Source: Brienomyrus brachyistius (taxonomy: Eukaryota > Chordata > Actinopteri > Osteoglossiformes > Mormyridae). From it: a stretch of DNA of 64,000 nucleotides. Made by a program: the position numbers and the translations under genes. Below, piece after piece: positions 24,061-45,666 of this stretch. The number at the start of each line of letters is the position of its first letter. Position 1 is the stretch's first letter. Under the pieces are notes generated by a model. The model was not told the DNA's origin. It did not search any database and worked only from the letters and a program-made list of their open reading frames with translations. Location: the NCBI RefSeq assembly GCF_023856365.1, contig NC_064541.1:19468214-19532213 (forward strand), in the 5' to 3' direction.

Positions 24061-27000
24061 CCCAAAATGCTGCCATCGTGTACAGAGATGAATGCCGCCT
24101 TCGCGGGATATATGATCAGCCCGCAGGTTACGGGGCTCCGCCGCTCCGTGTCCGCAGCAGCGCTGAACTTGCCCCGTTCCCGAAGTTGCCTCATTGATCA
24201 ACCTCAACGTGGACGGTGCGAAATTGAATAGTAACCAGGCTTTTTATGCAGCAGATCGTTCTAAGAGAGAGAGGCTGGTGAGGGCATCGCTGGCCTGTAT
24301 TTTAAAAAGGAAAAACGAAAGTTAACGTGGTTCATACTGGAAGGCGCCTCTAAGTGCGAGCGTTTCAATGAAGCCATGTGGCAACAGTCATTAAAAATGT
24401 CCCCCAGCGCAAAATGTTACTAACGCCGAGCTAACCTTGTATTTAAAAAGGAAGAGACCCCTCGTACGTGAGAATCGCTAACGGGGAGGCGTTTTAGCAG
24501 AAAGCACTGGCGGTGTAACGGAGATCTTTGCGGGATGACATGGCTGCGATGGCGGTGCACTTCACTCCTCTAACAGCTGCGCCCGGATCAGCTATAGGCT
24601 TAATCCCGCAGTAGTTAAAGTTAGAGTCGGGGATCAGTAAGCTGATTCCCGGTCCATAGTTACGGCGCATGTGGGGAGGGGGTGGTGATCAGTAACTTTT
24701 TTTTTTTTTTTTTTTTGCCTGGAAAGTTGTGCAAGATGGCAGCGTGTCGTGTGTTAAATATAGAGCGGCATGGACCCACCGCAGCGGGTCTTTCTTTTCT
24801 GCCCCTGACCGGCACCGTTTATAGGGAAGTAATTTCTGCAGGAATTGCAGAAAGGTGAAGTGGCTCCTGATCGCGGTTCTTTTGGGTGGGGGGCGTGTTG
24901 TATCTCAGGCCATGTATTACCGGAGGCGTAGTTCTCCTTATTAGCCGTAGTCAGTGGGTTGGTGAGGAGTGGGTAGTCGGGGATAAGGGGCATCAGGGCA
25001 TTTAGAAAGTTTAGAGAGGTGTGTGTGTTGTGTTCGTGCATTATCTTAATCTATATAATCTGATACATTCCAACGTGTACATTTTTATTTCCTTCTATGT
25101 GTAACTAAAATCCCAGTCTAACCCCACAGTATGCCGTAACATAACATTTCACTGCAAGTCATTCTCTATGATTGGAATGTGACAAAATTTTGAGTTTGTT
25201 TTATATATCCAGTTCCAATCCTTATACGTGTTAAAAAATGATTATTTTTGCCACTGTAGTTAACAATGTGAATTTATTTCACAGCTGATGTATTACCAGG
25301 TTAACGGGCATTATTCAGCACCACAAAAACCCAACCGAAAGCCGGGGTGGGCTGTATGCCGGCAAGGAGTTAGACTGACGGCCATAATTGCTAAAGATTA
25401 TGTGCATGTGTGTAGATTAGAAGTATCTCCTCTGTGTGTGTGTGTGTGTGTGTGTGTGACAAGCACAGTAGCTAACTGGACCCCTGACATCTTCTGTTTG
25501 AGATAGGGGTGTTTACCACACCGGCTGTTTGAGGCGGAACACACCCTTAATCTCCACGGCCTCATGGCCGGCCCACCACATAATCTACTGTAAAAATTAG
25601 ATTATTCAAATCCGTATCAGGAGAGCAGTAATCGCCGAGCGATTTGCCCACAGCCTCGCCTCCTCCCTGTCGTTGATGAGGGTTGGGTGTATGCAGTACA
25701 GCCACCCTGTGCAGTGAGACCTATTAATTTATAATCATGTCTTAACGGTTTCGGCATGCCGTCTTTCCCTAGTTGTTTTGTATGGAAAAGTTATGTGCAA
25801 ATTTTTGTAAACTGCATCTATCATTAGAGGCCCAATTCTCACTGCATGTGCAGTTTCCTCTCTTCTCTGCAACTTTCCTTGAAGATGCAGTGGCCAGTTC
25901 TGTTTAGGGTTCTCCTGAGAAATGTACCAGCAGAGGTGTCAAGTAGTAATGGCTTATTTTAGTTCTGCCAGAACATAAGCCGAATTGCTTAACTGAAGTA
26001 AGGTTATATCACTATGGCAGCCCGAAGGTTCAGGTTTGGTTTATTCATAATGGTATAATGGTATCATTAGAAATTGTAATGGATGCATGCTAATTATTCT
26101 TAGCATCATTTCCATTTAGTCTTTCATTATTAATGAGTCAATCAGGTTCTCTTCAAACTTTAATTTGTTGTGGGTGTTCTGTATTGTTTTGTTTGGCCGG
26201 GTGGGGAAAGTGGAGGGGAATGAACTCGAGTCTGATTCCAGACAGCGTTAGTCAGGCTGAGGTACCAGTTATGCTGTTTATGGTGTAGGAAAAGTCAGGA
26301 CCCCTGCTAGAGATTAATCATTTACTCTGGGTTCTGGGGGCTCCCTAACACTGCCCGTCCTTTTGGCTTTCTGATGTTTGCGCGTCAAGAACACGTTGTA
26401 TCCAGCCCTCGGCTCTTCCAGAATGTCCCCTGAACGTCCCCTAACAGCTGCAGTGCCCCTGTCTTCGTCGCCTGTTGCTTCCTCATCTGGGAAGGAGACG
26501 GGACAGTGGAGGAGGTGGTGCTTTGTGGTATTGTGGCGTTAAATGACCATCTCATTGTTGGGGCCGCAGTGACTCAACTCCTTTTTTTTTTTTTTTTTAA
26601 AGGGAAAGTTTCATACTAAATTATAGAATTTGAGGCCACAGTGACATAAAAGCCGTTTGGCAGTAATTTTGAGGCCGGGCTGTACAGGGAAATGACTCTC
26701 GCGTCCTCATTCCTCTTACACTGGATTCTTGTTTTGTAGGGAAGAGGGCTGTGACTGATCATTGTGTTGTTAGTGTTAACTGTCAGTTACGTCTTCATTG
26801 ACGTAGAACTGTTTGGCTGACTGTCCAACACGTCCTCGAAAGCTTCTGTTGCGAGATATTGGGTGAATTTTACAGGTAAGGTGCATGCATTGCTAACATC
26901 CTCGAACGGTTTGCTTTTACAGCTGAATAACAGCCTTTAATTTCCCCAAATATTTTAATAGACCTTCAATTGTGTTTTTTATTTTTTATTTTTTAAAAAA

Positions 27001-27464
27001 AGACCGTGATGATGTTTTCACTTGTAGCAATAATCTAATGCATTATACGTGTTTCCAAAGGCTATTAAGAGCTAAATAACAGCCTGAATTGAGCCGTCTC
27101 CTGTTTTCCCATGCAGATGGTATTCCGTGCCCGGAAACGGCAATAATCTGCTTTTTATTTACTCGCGTTGGCACAAGGTGCTCGTTACTGCCAGCGTTTC
27201 ACATTCAAGAACAAATGCAGTGCATTAATTACTATATTTTTTTCCCCCAAAGTGCCCCCCAAGTTTTGTAAATTGCCCCAATTTTAGACAGTGGGGGCGA
27301 ACGTCCCCCTCCGATGCTGGTTGCTATAGTAATACTTAAATATTTAATATTTAAAGTACCCTAGGAACCCCATTTAAGTCTGGTTGAAATTTCTGAGTAG
27401 CGACTCTGAGTTTCTGATTTGAGTTCCGATGTAATGCAGCGTAAATGTCAGGTTGTGATGCAGG

Positions 27465-27690
27465 CTGGGTGGCACAGTGCTTCCATGCTACAGTGGGTAG
27501 CCCTGTTGCCTCCAGTTAGCAGATTCTTATTAGCATGGGCTTCGTCCAATCGGTGTCTTTAATTGCACTTATTGTGTGAAAATGCAAGCCTGTTATTGGC
27601 TGGCATCCCACCCAGGATGTCCCCTATCTCGTGCCCGGTGCTTCTGGGAAAAGGCTGCAGGCTCACCGTGACCTGGTACTGGGTGCATGA
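27465..27690 (+). mobile_element. tRNA-SINE in pals2 intron
   Basis: Starts GGGTGGCACAGTGCTTCCAT and continues with the 3' block GGCATCCCACCCAGGATGTC and CCCTATCTCGTGCCCGGTGC, the usual end of this fish SINE. Confidence 0.65.
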
Positions 27691-27929
27691 CACTCTGCTC
27701 CCCGCTGTTGTTTTGTTCCCCTCTTATGGGACTGTAGTTATTTCACTGGTTAGTAAGGACCTAATCAGGAGATCCTGTCCAGGGAGACCCAGCTGTCTAA
27801 ACAGATGCAGCACTGAAGGTTTTGCTTTGAACTGTAGCATTGGCTGAACAAATAAATAGTGATGCAACTGGCTAACGAGGAGAGATCCAGGCGTGTGCAC
27901 CTGGGACCCTGGAGAAGGGGACAACACAC

Positions 27930-28230
27930 TGGACCCGCCCCAGAGGAGGTCCCATCGGGGGAGGCGGCGGCTGGGGGCACGCGGGGCTTGATCCGTACAG
28001 TGCTGAGGGCGCGGGATTCGTCAGCCGGTATTCCCGGCGTCAAAAATGTACTTCATCTGCCAACGATGGTCATCTAACGTCGCTGGGTCACACGCGGCAC
28101 GCGCAGTGTTGTGTAAGAGTGTAATTGCTACTGTTTATCGGAAAGCTATGATTTTCTGCGGAGTAGCGCCGGATGACGAGCGTAAACGGGTGAAGCAGAG
28201 GCTTCGCGTGAGTAGGAGGGAGGGGCCGGG
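27930..28230. promoter_or_regulatory. Second CpG-rich block inside the pals2 intron
   Basis: CpG is frequent (about 13 in 120 bp near 27950-28060), unlike the flanking intron. A GTGAGT donor follows GCTTCGC at about 28208. It may be an alternative pals2 first exon or promoter; there is no coding evidence. Confidence 0.35.
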
Positions 28231-31200
28231 GGGCTTGTTGATCTCGGTTATTAATTGGAGGTAAAGCAGTGATTACGTAAGTCAAAGTGCTGCAACATCT
28301 GCTGGGATCGTATGGATTATGGGGTAGAATTCGTTGATGTGGATCTTGTCAATGCAACTTTGCCAGCTTTGGATTTGGCCCGGCGGGAGTTTGGATGCCC
28401 TTGTTCCAGTTTATTTTTTGTAACCGTGACTACATTTGTAAATTCTTGGTGAGAACGTGCAGTTCAGCCATGACTTATCATTTTGATATCGTCAGGAGGT
28501 AAAACTTTGATTTAAAAAAAAAAAAAACAGCTGAGATTTAGCCATCTGCCAAGAGCCCGAATCTAGCAGAGCTGTAGCGTCTGTCGAGCTTCTGTCACTG
28601 AAAGGATCATCCCAAATCAGTCTGGCAGAAACGATCATGCTTCCCCCCCCCTTCTCCCTTCTCTCTGAAATGGCTGCCAGTCATTCGTGGTGTGAGCGAG
28701 TAGCCCTGTCTGGTCTGTCCAGCGTCTCTTAGGGAATGAAACCCCCAGCATTTCCATCTCCAGGTGTCAGCAGATAGGCTTAAGGGCAAAGCCGCCCCCC
28801 CCCCCCGCCGGGTGATGTCACTGCCAGTGTGGTCCAATCTGTCAGTCGGGTTCTCCTGGCTGCTTCCTCCACCTCGGTCGGCCCCTCTGAGAAGCGACGT
28901 CCTGTCTGCACGTGAGCTCCGAGGGCCGCTTGTCACGCTGCTGCCCGAGTTCTCACTAACGTGCTTAAACTCCCAAGCTGAGAAGCTGTTTGGGCAGAAG
29001 ACTCTAGCCTTTTAATCTCCGTTTTTCTCTCTTAATTATTCCCTTTTCCCCATGCAGCCGATCGGAAGTCCCGCTTTTCTATTTTGGACACTGTGTGGTT
29101 GTTCAGAAAAATAGTCCTTATTGCCACAACATGAACATTTGCAGAGTGGGACACACACACACACACACACACACACATTAATAATGTTTAGTTAGAGCTG
29201 TATTGGTTCCTGGAAGGTACAATGACTGTACCATTCTTTGGTTGTGGTTCAGTGTGGTTTCTGGGGCCAGGGATGCCGTCAGATGAACCTTTAACAAGGC
29301 GTGTGACGCTGCTCTTCTGCCGCACACCGGTTCCTGTTCCTCCTGCGTGCGTATGAACGTGTGCGATTTCTCTGTAGTCAGGCCATTCAACCGGTTTGAT
29401 CTTCCCCTCTGCAGGTCCGGCCGTGACACAGAGCGTCGCATGAGAAGCACCTAGGCTTCAGGGCACCGGAGCTGCCTCCTGGAATAGGGTACAGAGCCCA
29501 GGGTGAGTGTCCCAGAGGTCGCAGGGTTACGAGTCGATGAATGTTCTGGAATATGAGCTGCTGAGTGTGATAAGCCACAAAGAAAAAAGGAAAAAACAGG
29601 CTTGGTATGTGGGGGAAATGTTACACTAATGGTCAAAGGTGAGCTGTCTTTCATATGATGGGAGGCAAAGGGAATGAGGTTTCCAGGCTGATCCTTCTGC
29701 GTGGGGAAGTCTGTGCATCTGCCCACCTTGTCGTTGGGATTAGTGACCATTCTAAGGATTGTGTGCAGGATCGAGGAAGCAGAACTTTATTGGTCGTTCT
29801 TGCCAGTTAGGATGCACCTGGGGGACAGCATGATGCAGAGGGTCCTGGCACAGCGTTGTGGGTTAGGGGTGTTTCCAAGCGGGTTCAGAGCCGTTCAGTT
29901 TCAAGCCAGTGGCCCAAAATATTATATCCATAAACATCTATCTATACATGGGGGGGTTGGAAATGGATTTATCAGGGTGTCAACGTGTTTCCTTACTTGT
30001 GCGAGACTCACACAAGATCCCAGATAATTCAGCATGGATCGCTTTTCCCTTTGATAACGGGATCGCCACTCTTCCCCAGCTGACCGGCACCTTACTGACG
30101 CCTCTCGCGCTGCTCACAGTGACTCGCTCCAAACTGCCTTCCGAGGAACCTCCAGTAAGGCTTTAAAGGGGGGGACCTTTGGCTTGTTGCTGGATATCGG
30201 TTCCTGGAGCCTGGAGAAAAGAACACAAAACACTTCCGAGAACCAAGACATTAAAACACTTGTGTGAAATTTTATAATGTTTTATATAATTAGCCCAGGA
30301 AATAACCGTATAATACTTTTATACTGTGTTTAATCGCACCCTCATTTTTTAATTGTATGCTTCTGTTAATTTCATTTGAATTTGGGGGTGGGTGGGGGAT
30401 AGTGGCTTGATCCGCAGTGTTGGCAGAGAAATGTCCCCCCCCAGCCAAACCCTTTGCCCCCAGTTGTTTTCTCACAAACGTGCGTCACTTTGGATAAAGG
30501 AGCTTGTTAAATTTTCATTTTTTTTCTTTATTTATTTCAGTGTATTAACCTTGTCATACAAGCATGAAATTTGTCATACACTTACCCCCCCCCCCAAAGG
30601 TGGGTTATGTTTAGTGAATGCTGCCTTTGAGCCCCTAACCTCACCACTGCTGGAATAAGGTGTGAAACTATGTCTGGCCACACGAAACTCAGCATCCTCC
30701 GTTTAAACATCTAAGCATCTCTTTGGCACGCCAGTCGTCTGCCTGGGCTCTTTTTTCGGCCCCCCAGGGACCCGTCACATGGTTGGTGGGGGTCACCTGA
30801 TGCATAACTAATGCCGTATTGTAATTGTTACCCAGTAGTCCCTGCCAGTTCCTATGAGGTGGCTATAAATTATAAATTATATGATTCAACATAAAAAATA
30901 GCATAATTCATTACGAACGGAACCTAGTTTCTCTGTCCTTTACGGTAGAGGCTGAGGGTGCATTTGTATAGCAATAATTTTGTTCGCATATCAGTAGTAA
31001 TCCACTGAGTCCTGAGATTATGAACTTAGTTCTGTTTTCAGTTGTGGACATGCATGAGGAGCAGCGCTCTTGTGTTATTGAAATGCCCTCAGGCTCATGC
31101 TCTTCAGAAACAGCGGCACGTAGCTTGGTGATGCTGATGTCATTTTAGAAAACGAAAGCAATCCTTCCGCGACACACGGTTGTGGTCTGGTCTGCTGCCG

Positions 31201-31339
31201 AAGGCCCCGCCTCCTCACTGATGTGGGGTCTCTCCGTCCTCTAGCTCTGTCGGCGTGAGCGGAGGCCGGCCCAGTTGCCGTCTGGTCCCCTCTGCCCTCT
31301 GAACCGCTTGCCGCAGCATCATCCTCTGGCACGGGAGAC

Positions 31340-40417
<9,078 letters not shown>

Positions 40418-41316
40418 GCTTTGCGGACCTGATCCCGAGCAGAGTTGGGGGGGTCACCTGCGTGAACCCCACCCACAAAGCCCCAGGTAATGTGAGGTCA
40501 GCCAGCACAGCTACCGGCACCAGAGACCCCCCCGGATGCTGACCTGTTTTCTACTACACAGACCAAAGGGAAGTGAACTTGCGTTTATTTTTTAATAACT
40601 TTTACAGTAACTTTCGATTGGAAATGGATGTTGCAATTTGTGTAGCTTATCTGTGCCCTGGTTATCTTTCAGAAGCCAACATTTTGATCTACCAGCCACT
40701 TCTAAAGTTTTTATTTATTAATCTGGGTGAGGAGACCTTTCAGAGAAACATCACATCACCGTATCTCACCTTAAACATGTTTACAGTACAGGCCTTGTCA
40801 CCATGACGATTACACAGCTCTCCCCTGTGAATCCCACTTAACGTAAGAGTCAAGGGGAGGAACTTGCCCTAAGCGCTTCGTGTTCCTCATTCATGTCTGT
40901 GTACCTGACAGCTTCAGCTAGGAGAGTTCAGGACGGTGCAAGCACACTTTGCAGGAAAGTTTGTCCATTTTATTTTTCCAGGGTTTGTGACGTATCGGAT
41001 ATTTATCCTTAAGACGCGTGTTCTGCTTTAGATGTGGCTCTGGACCTCGAAGCTCTTAGATCCTGCCTTCGGTATGCACTGCGGAAAATGCCGGCGCTCT
41101 GTTTAATGACTGGTGGTTTGTTTGTGCCTCTGAATGATGACCCAGCCCCCCCCCCCCCCCCTTTTTTTAGGGTAATTAGTCACGGAGAGAGAGACCAGCC
41201 TGCCTTTCGTTGTACTTATGTGTGAATTAACTTCTCCTTTTCATGTGACGGACATGTCCTACCGAATATTTTATAATGAAGAGACCTGTATTTTAAGATG
41301 TTTGATAAGTTTGCTT

Positions 41317-41322
41317 AATAAA
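41317..41322 (+). terminator. pals2: Poly(A) signal of pals2
   Basis: AATAAA 900 bp after the stop codon, giving a 3'UTR of about 0.9 kb. A minus-strand AATAAA usable by gsdme lies only about 57 bp further on. Confidence 0.6.
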
Positions 41323-41378
41323 TTTCAGGCTGCTGACAATAGTTGTTTTGTTTCTGATTTTTTTTTTTTAAATGTATT

Positions 41379-41384
41379 TTTATT
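41379..41384 (-). terminator. gsdme: Candidate poly(A) signal of gsdme
   Basis: TTTATT on the plus strand is AATAAA for gsdme, about 600 bp after its stop. If used, the gsdme and pals2 3' ends would nearly meet. Confidence 0.4.
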
Positions 41385-41988
41385 TCTTTAATACAGTTTC
41401 CCCCTAAAATGGATTGAAGCTGCTAACGGGGGGGGGGGGGAAGACAAGCTGTCCTGGATCCGTCACTCAAACATTTCTGCCACTGCTCCTTTCAGAGTCG
41501 CCTGTTTTTGTTCATCAGTCGCCTCTTTGTCTTTTTGATCAGATTTAGTCCATCGCTAGTTTTTAAAAAAAAATATTTAAAAAATTTGAAGACAGAATTT
41601 CTCCAGGGATCAGTAAACTAGCAAAATTCCTTTAACAGAAATGGATGTGTATTACTGTTTTAAAGAGAAAATGGAGGGAGGCAACGAAGGTTTGAGACGT
41701 TTTTGATGGCAAATGGTGGTTGTAACTAATAATCGATACTGGATTTATAATATATATATATATATATGTTTGTTAATAATCCGAAATGGAAGACGGTGCT
41801 GCCCCCTAGCTTCTAGCTTATTATTTGCACTAATTCTGAATTTTCCTGCTTGTGGCTCAGCTGAGCTTGGTTGGTAAATGCCTGCTTCACTCCAAACCCT
41901 GACCCGGTACAGACTGAGCATATAGGAATTCCAATAATGGGGCAAAGGTTCCCCAAAAGCTCGACTAGCCTCCCCTCGCTACGGACAT

Positions 41989-44900
41989 TCACGGTGCGGA
42001 CAGGCAGGCGAGCCCCCGGACCACGATGCACAGAACGAGGGGGCCGAACCCGGGGTTTTGGCCCACGTCCCCTCGTACAGCCCCCCCCTCTCTGCGCAGG
42101 TTCACTCCGCAATGGCGACAGAGCCGGGCCGCGCTCTGGAAGGCACCATCTCCCAGCAGGGTGGAGAGGCCTTCATCCTTCACATGCTCTTCCTCGCCTT
42201 CTTCGAAACTTTGTACCTGTGGAGGCCGGAGGGAGGCCGATCAGCCAGAAACATCCAGAAAAGTTCCCGCTGTAAACCCACGACAAGAATCCTGTGAACG
42301 CCACTGCGGCGAGTTCCTCATTTACATGCTAAATGCTAGAATCAGTGTTGCTTAAAATATGTCAAACATTTAAAAAAAAAAAAACAAAACACAATTTCCA
42401 CTCACCAAATGCTGCAAAACCTGTAGGACAGATGGAGTGCAACAGTCTCCCAGAGCTGCCAAAGCAGCATCAGTCATTTCTGCAATTTCGAAGGGTAAAT
42501 AACAGGTGCGTTTATGTCTGTGGAAGTGAACCGATGCTGTGTGTCACAGCTGAAAAGGTCACTAACAGGCTGCTTCCAAACGTAAACAGCCATTCGTGTT
42601 TCAGAGCTCTGTTAACAGCCTGAGTACGGCTGTTTGTAAAGCGCCGCTCACCTTCCATACCGCTCACCTTCCATACCGTTCACCTTCCATACCGCTCACC
42701 TTCCATACCGCTCACCTTCCATACCACTCACCTTCCACAGCGCTCACCAGCATGTGCACCGCTAGCAGGGGGGAGGAGCCAGGCTCTTCCCCAGCAGTCT
42801 CCCCCTCACCCTTCAAGAGGTCTAGAACTGATTGGGCCATCCGGTTCAGCGGAAACCCCTCCTCCAGCTGCCCCCAGCCAATCGCCTCGCCTCGGTGATG
42901 CCGATCCAACTTGTGATGGTGTCAGAGGGAGAAGCCCAGTCAAAAGCAAATGTTTTATAAAACGACCAGACTTCCCAGTAACATAGTTAAAGCCGGACCT
43001 GTGGTCCTTCCCGAAGGTGCTTTTCGGCCCCCGTTCCGTGATGCAGCATTACAGACTACATTCCTGCTGGCTGACATCCGGCTCGGCCCCCGGCTCTCCT
43101 GACTCACCATGTCCCCCAGCCAGTTGACTGCTGCTCTGTCCAGCACCATCTCCTTCAGGAAGTCGAACAGTCTGCGTCTGGTACGTGCTGGAATCGCGGC
43201 CAGCTGCTGAAAATGGACATTCAGCCCCTTCAGATCTGGAACGGGAGCAAGTTCAGGTTAGTGATGTCAGACAACTGCGCTGAAGAGGACAAATTTAATG
43301 CTGCAGAGTAATATAATAAATAAATGTATAAATTTTAGGAAAGTCGAGCTATAGGGTTTTTTCTTAAAGCACATTTTAAGCATCTTATTTAGATTGTTTT
43401 CATCATTTGTAATATTTTATAGTTATTTATAAAGCTTTTACCTTATGGGTTATCCAGTCTGTTTTAATATCCATATACTCTCAATGGCATTCAGGCAACA
43501 TATGATTATTATTATTACGTAAAAATAAGATCCAATAAAACGTAGACGAACACATAAATATTATGGAACTGAAAGGTTAGTTGGAGAGCTACAGGCACCG
43601 AGTTCCCACCTGAATTCAGGCCCACTGTGTGTTGTTTCCAAGAGCAGATGGCGCTAAGCATGACCAGGCTTACACCGTCACTACACTGTCACTACACCCT
43701 CACTACACCGGCAGCTGCCAGGCTGCCCAAGGGAAACTGATTTTTTTTTTTTTTTTTTTTTTACAGATTTTCCCCCTTGAAAACCACATACAGTTTTAAT
43801 GGTTGTTTCCTGAATCTTGTCTTGACGGTTCTGGTTTATTTCAGGATATGGACACCCTCCAGCCCCCACCGCGGCAGCTGGTACCTTTCAGTAGAACCTG
43901 AAGCGTCTCCCCCTCGAGACTCTGTGGGTCCTTTAATTCCTTCGCAGTCGGTCCCTCAGCCACGACACGGGCTCCTCCACTAGAATCCACTTCAAACCCA
44001 CCCTGGACTTGAGGCAGCAGGCAGAGGTCTGGGGGAGCACAGGCAAACCCACTCAGGCTTCTGGGTAATGCAGGGATGCACGGTCAACACTAGAGGGAGC
44101 CCTCGTGTGCTCATGCCTGACAGTGCTGATTATTCACTGCACGCCGCTACCCCTTCACTGCAGGACAGACAGGTACTGACCAAACTTCCCATGGGCTTTC
44201 ACTTCAAGCTCAATGATGCTGTAGGCGAGGACGGTCTGAGGAGGGATCTCCAGGGACACTTTGCTGTCCATGAATCGGGTTCCTTCATTCTTCACCGAAA
44301 CCTGTGAAGCGTCAGGATTCATCGTGTCAGAGGTCACCTGCAGTGTACTTTGAACCCTGAGCCTTATGTTGCTTCCCAACCTTGCGGAACACAAGATGGA
44401 TGGATTTTTCTGACTGGATTGAGCTGGATCATCCATGCTCTTGTAGCACAGTATTTTGTACAAGTTACAAAGCAAGCTTAAAAAAAAGTGAACAAAAAAT
44501 TATATAGAATAATTCTTAAAAACCCTTCTGCAATATTTTACCTATCATACCTCCCAAGTATCACTACATTCTGGCCAGAATCATTTTCCTAACACACGAC
44601 TACAGTAACTGCATTGTGCAGTGATGACACCGATGTCATTCTGCAGCCGCCCCGATCCCTGACACCTAAACAGTAAATCGCAGTTAGAATGGAGTAGCCG
44701 GTCGGGAACCGTTTCCAGTGAAAGGTACCGTTCCAGTGACCACCTGCAGTGCGGCTGCTATACGCCCTCACCTGTATCTTGTGCTTCCGGAATCCCAGGG
44801 CTGTAGCGCAGTCTCCCTGCTCTTGCACCTGCTCATAGATGGTGCACTGCTCAGTGGTGAAAATCCTCTCCTTCAGCACTCCGAACGCTTCCTTTTGCTG

Positions 44901-45622
44901 TTCCCTCATCTGCTTAATCAAGCAGTGCTCCAAATTCATAAAGCTGTCGAGGAAATGGCCATTGTTTCAGAAACCTGAATTTCCTTCCGAATAACGGGCA
45001 GAGGTACTGTACGGGTGGTTTCCAGACTGAAGTTTGCTCGGCCCACCTGTCCCTGGACTCCTCCAGAAGTTTCTGAACATCCACCTCTTGTTTCTTCAGG
45101 GTGCCAAAGGAGGACTGCAGCATGGAGGATGTCTCTCCTTCCAAATTTAAGTTCACAGGACTCACTTCCGTGTCCAACTTTCCCATCTTGATATCTCCAT
45201 ACATCCCCTCATACTTCAGGAATTCAGTTTCCTGTGCATCTGAGAATGATTCAAACATAAATTTATGTAAACGTTTTGTACAGTACCATTGCACTATGTG
45301 TTTTAGTCTAGACATGCATCCTTTGTCCAATAAGAAACAAAAAGCAAGTAGTCGAATCATGCATAGTGAACGAATCATGCGAGGGTGAACGTATTTATCT
45401 GTTGGGATAACTGCTTATATCAGTATTTCCCAATTCGATCCTCGGGGATCCAGTCGGTCCATGTTTTTGCTCCCTCCCAGACATTCCACATTTTTGCTCC
45501 CGGGAGCTTGGAGGGAAAACACTGGCTTGTATAGTACAGACTCCTGAATGGCCTATCGCATCATGCACAGGGCACCTGGCAGTGGACTCTCTGGTTGAGA
45601 TGCCAGCCCATTAGGGGATGTG

Positions 45623-45666
<44 letters not shown>

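Larger units (their letters stand above)
24061..31316 (+). other. pals2: pals2 5' intron, repeat-bearing
   Basis: About 7.2 kb between the CpG island and the first short coding exon. It includes T tracts at about 24698 and 26583, a (TG)n at about 25433-25458, a (CA)n at about 29153-29176, a SINE at about 27465-27690 and a second CpG-rich block at 27930-28230. No protein-coding gene was found. Confidence 0.55.

Noticed and set aside
45600..45665. (CA)n as a possible Z-DNA regulatory element
   Set aside because: It is a short microsatellite inside a reversed SINE; nothing links it to gsdme regulation.
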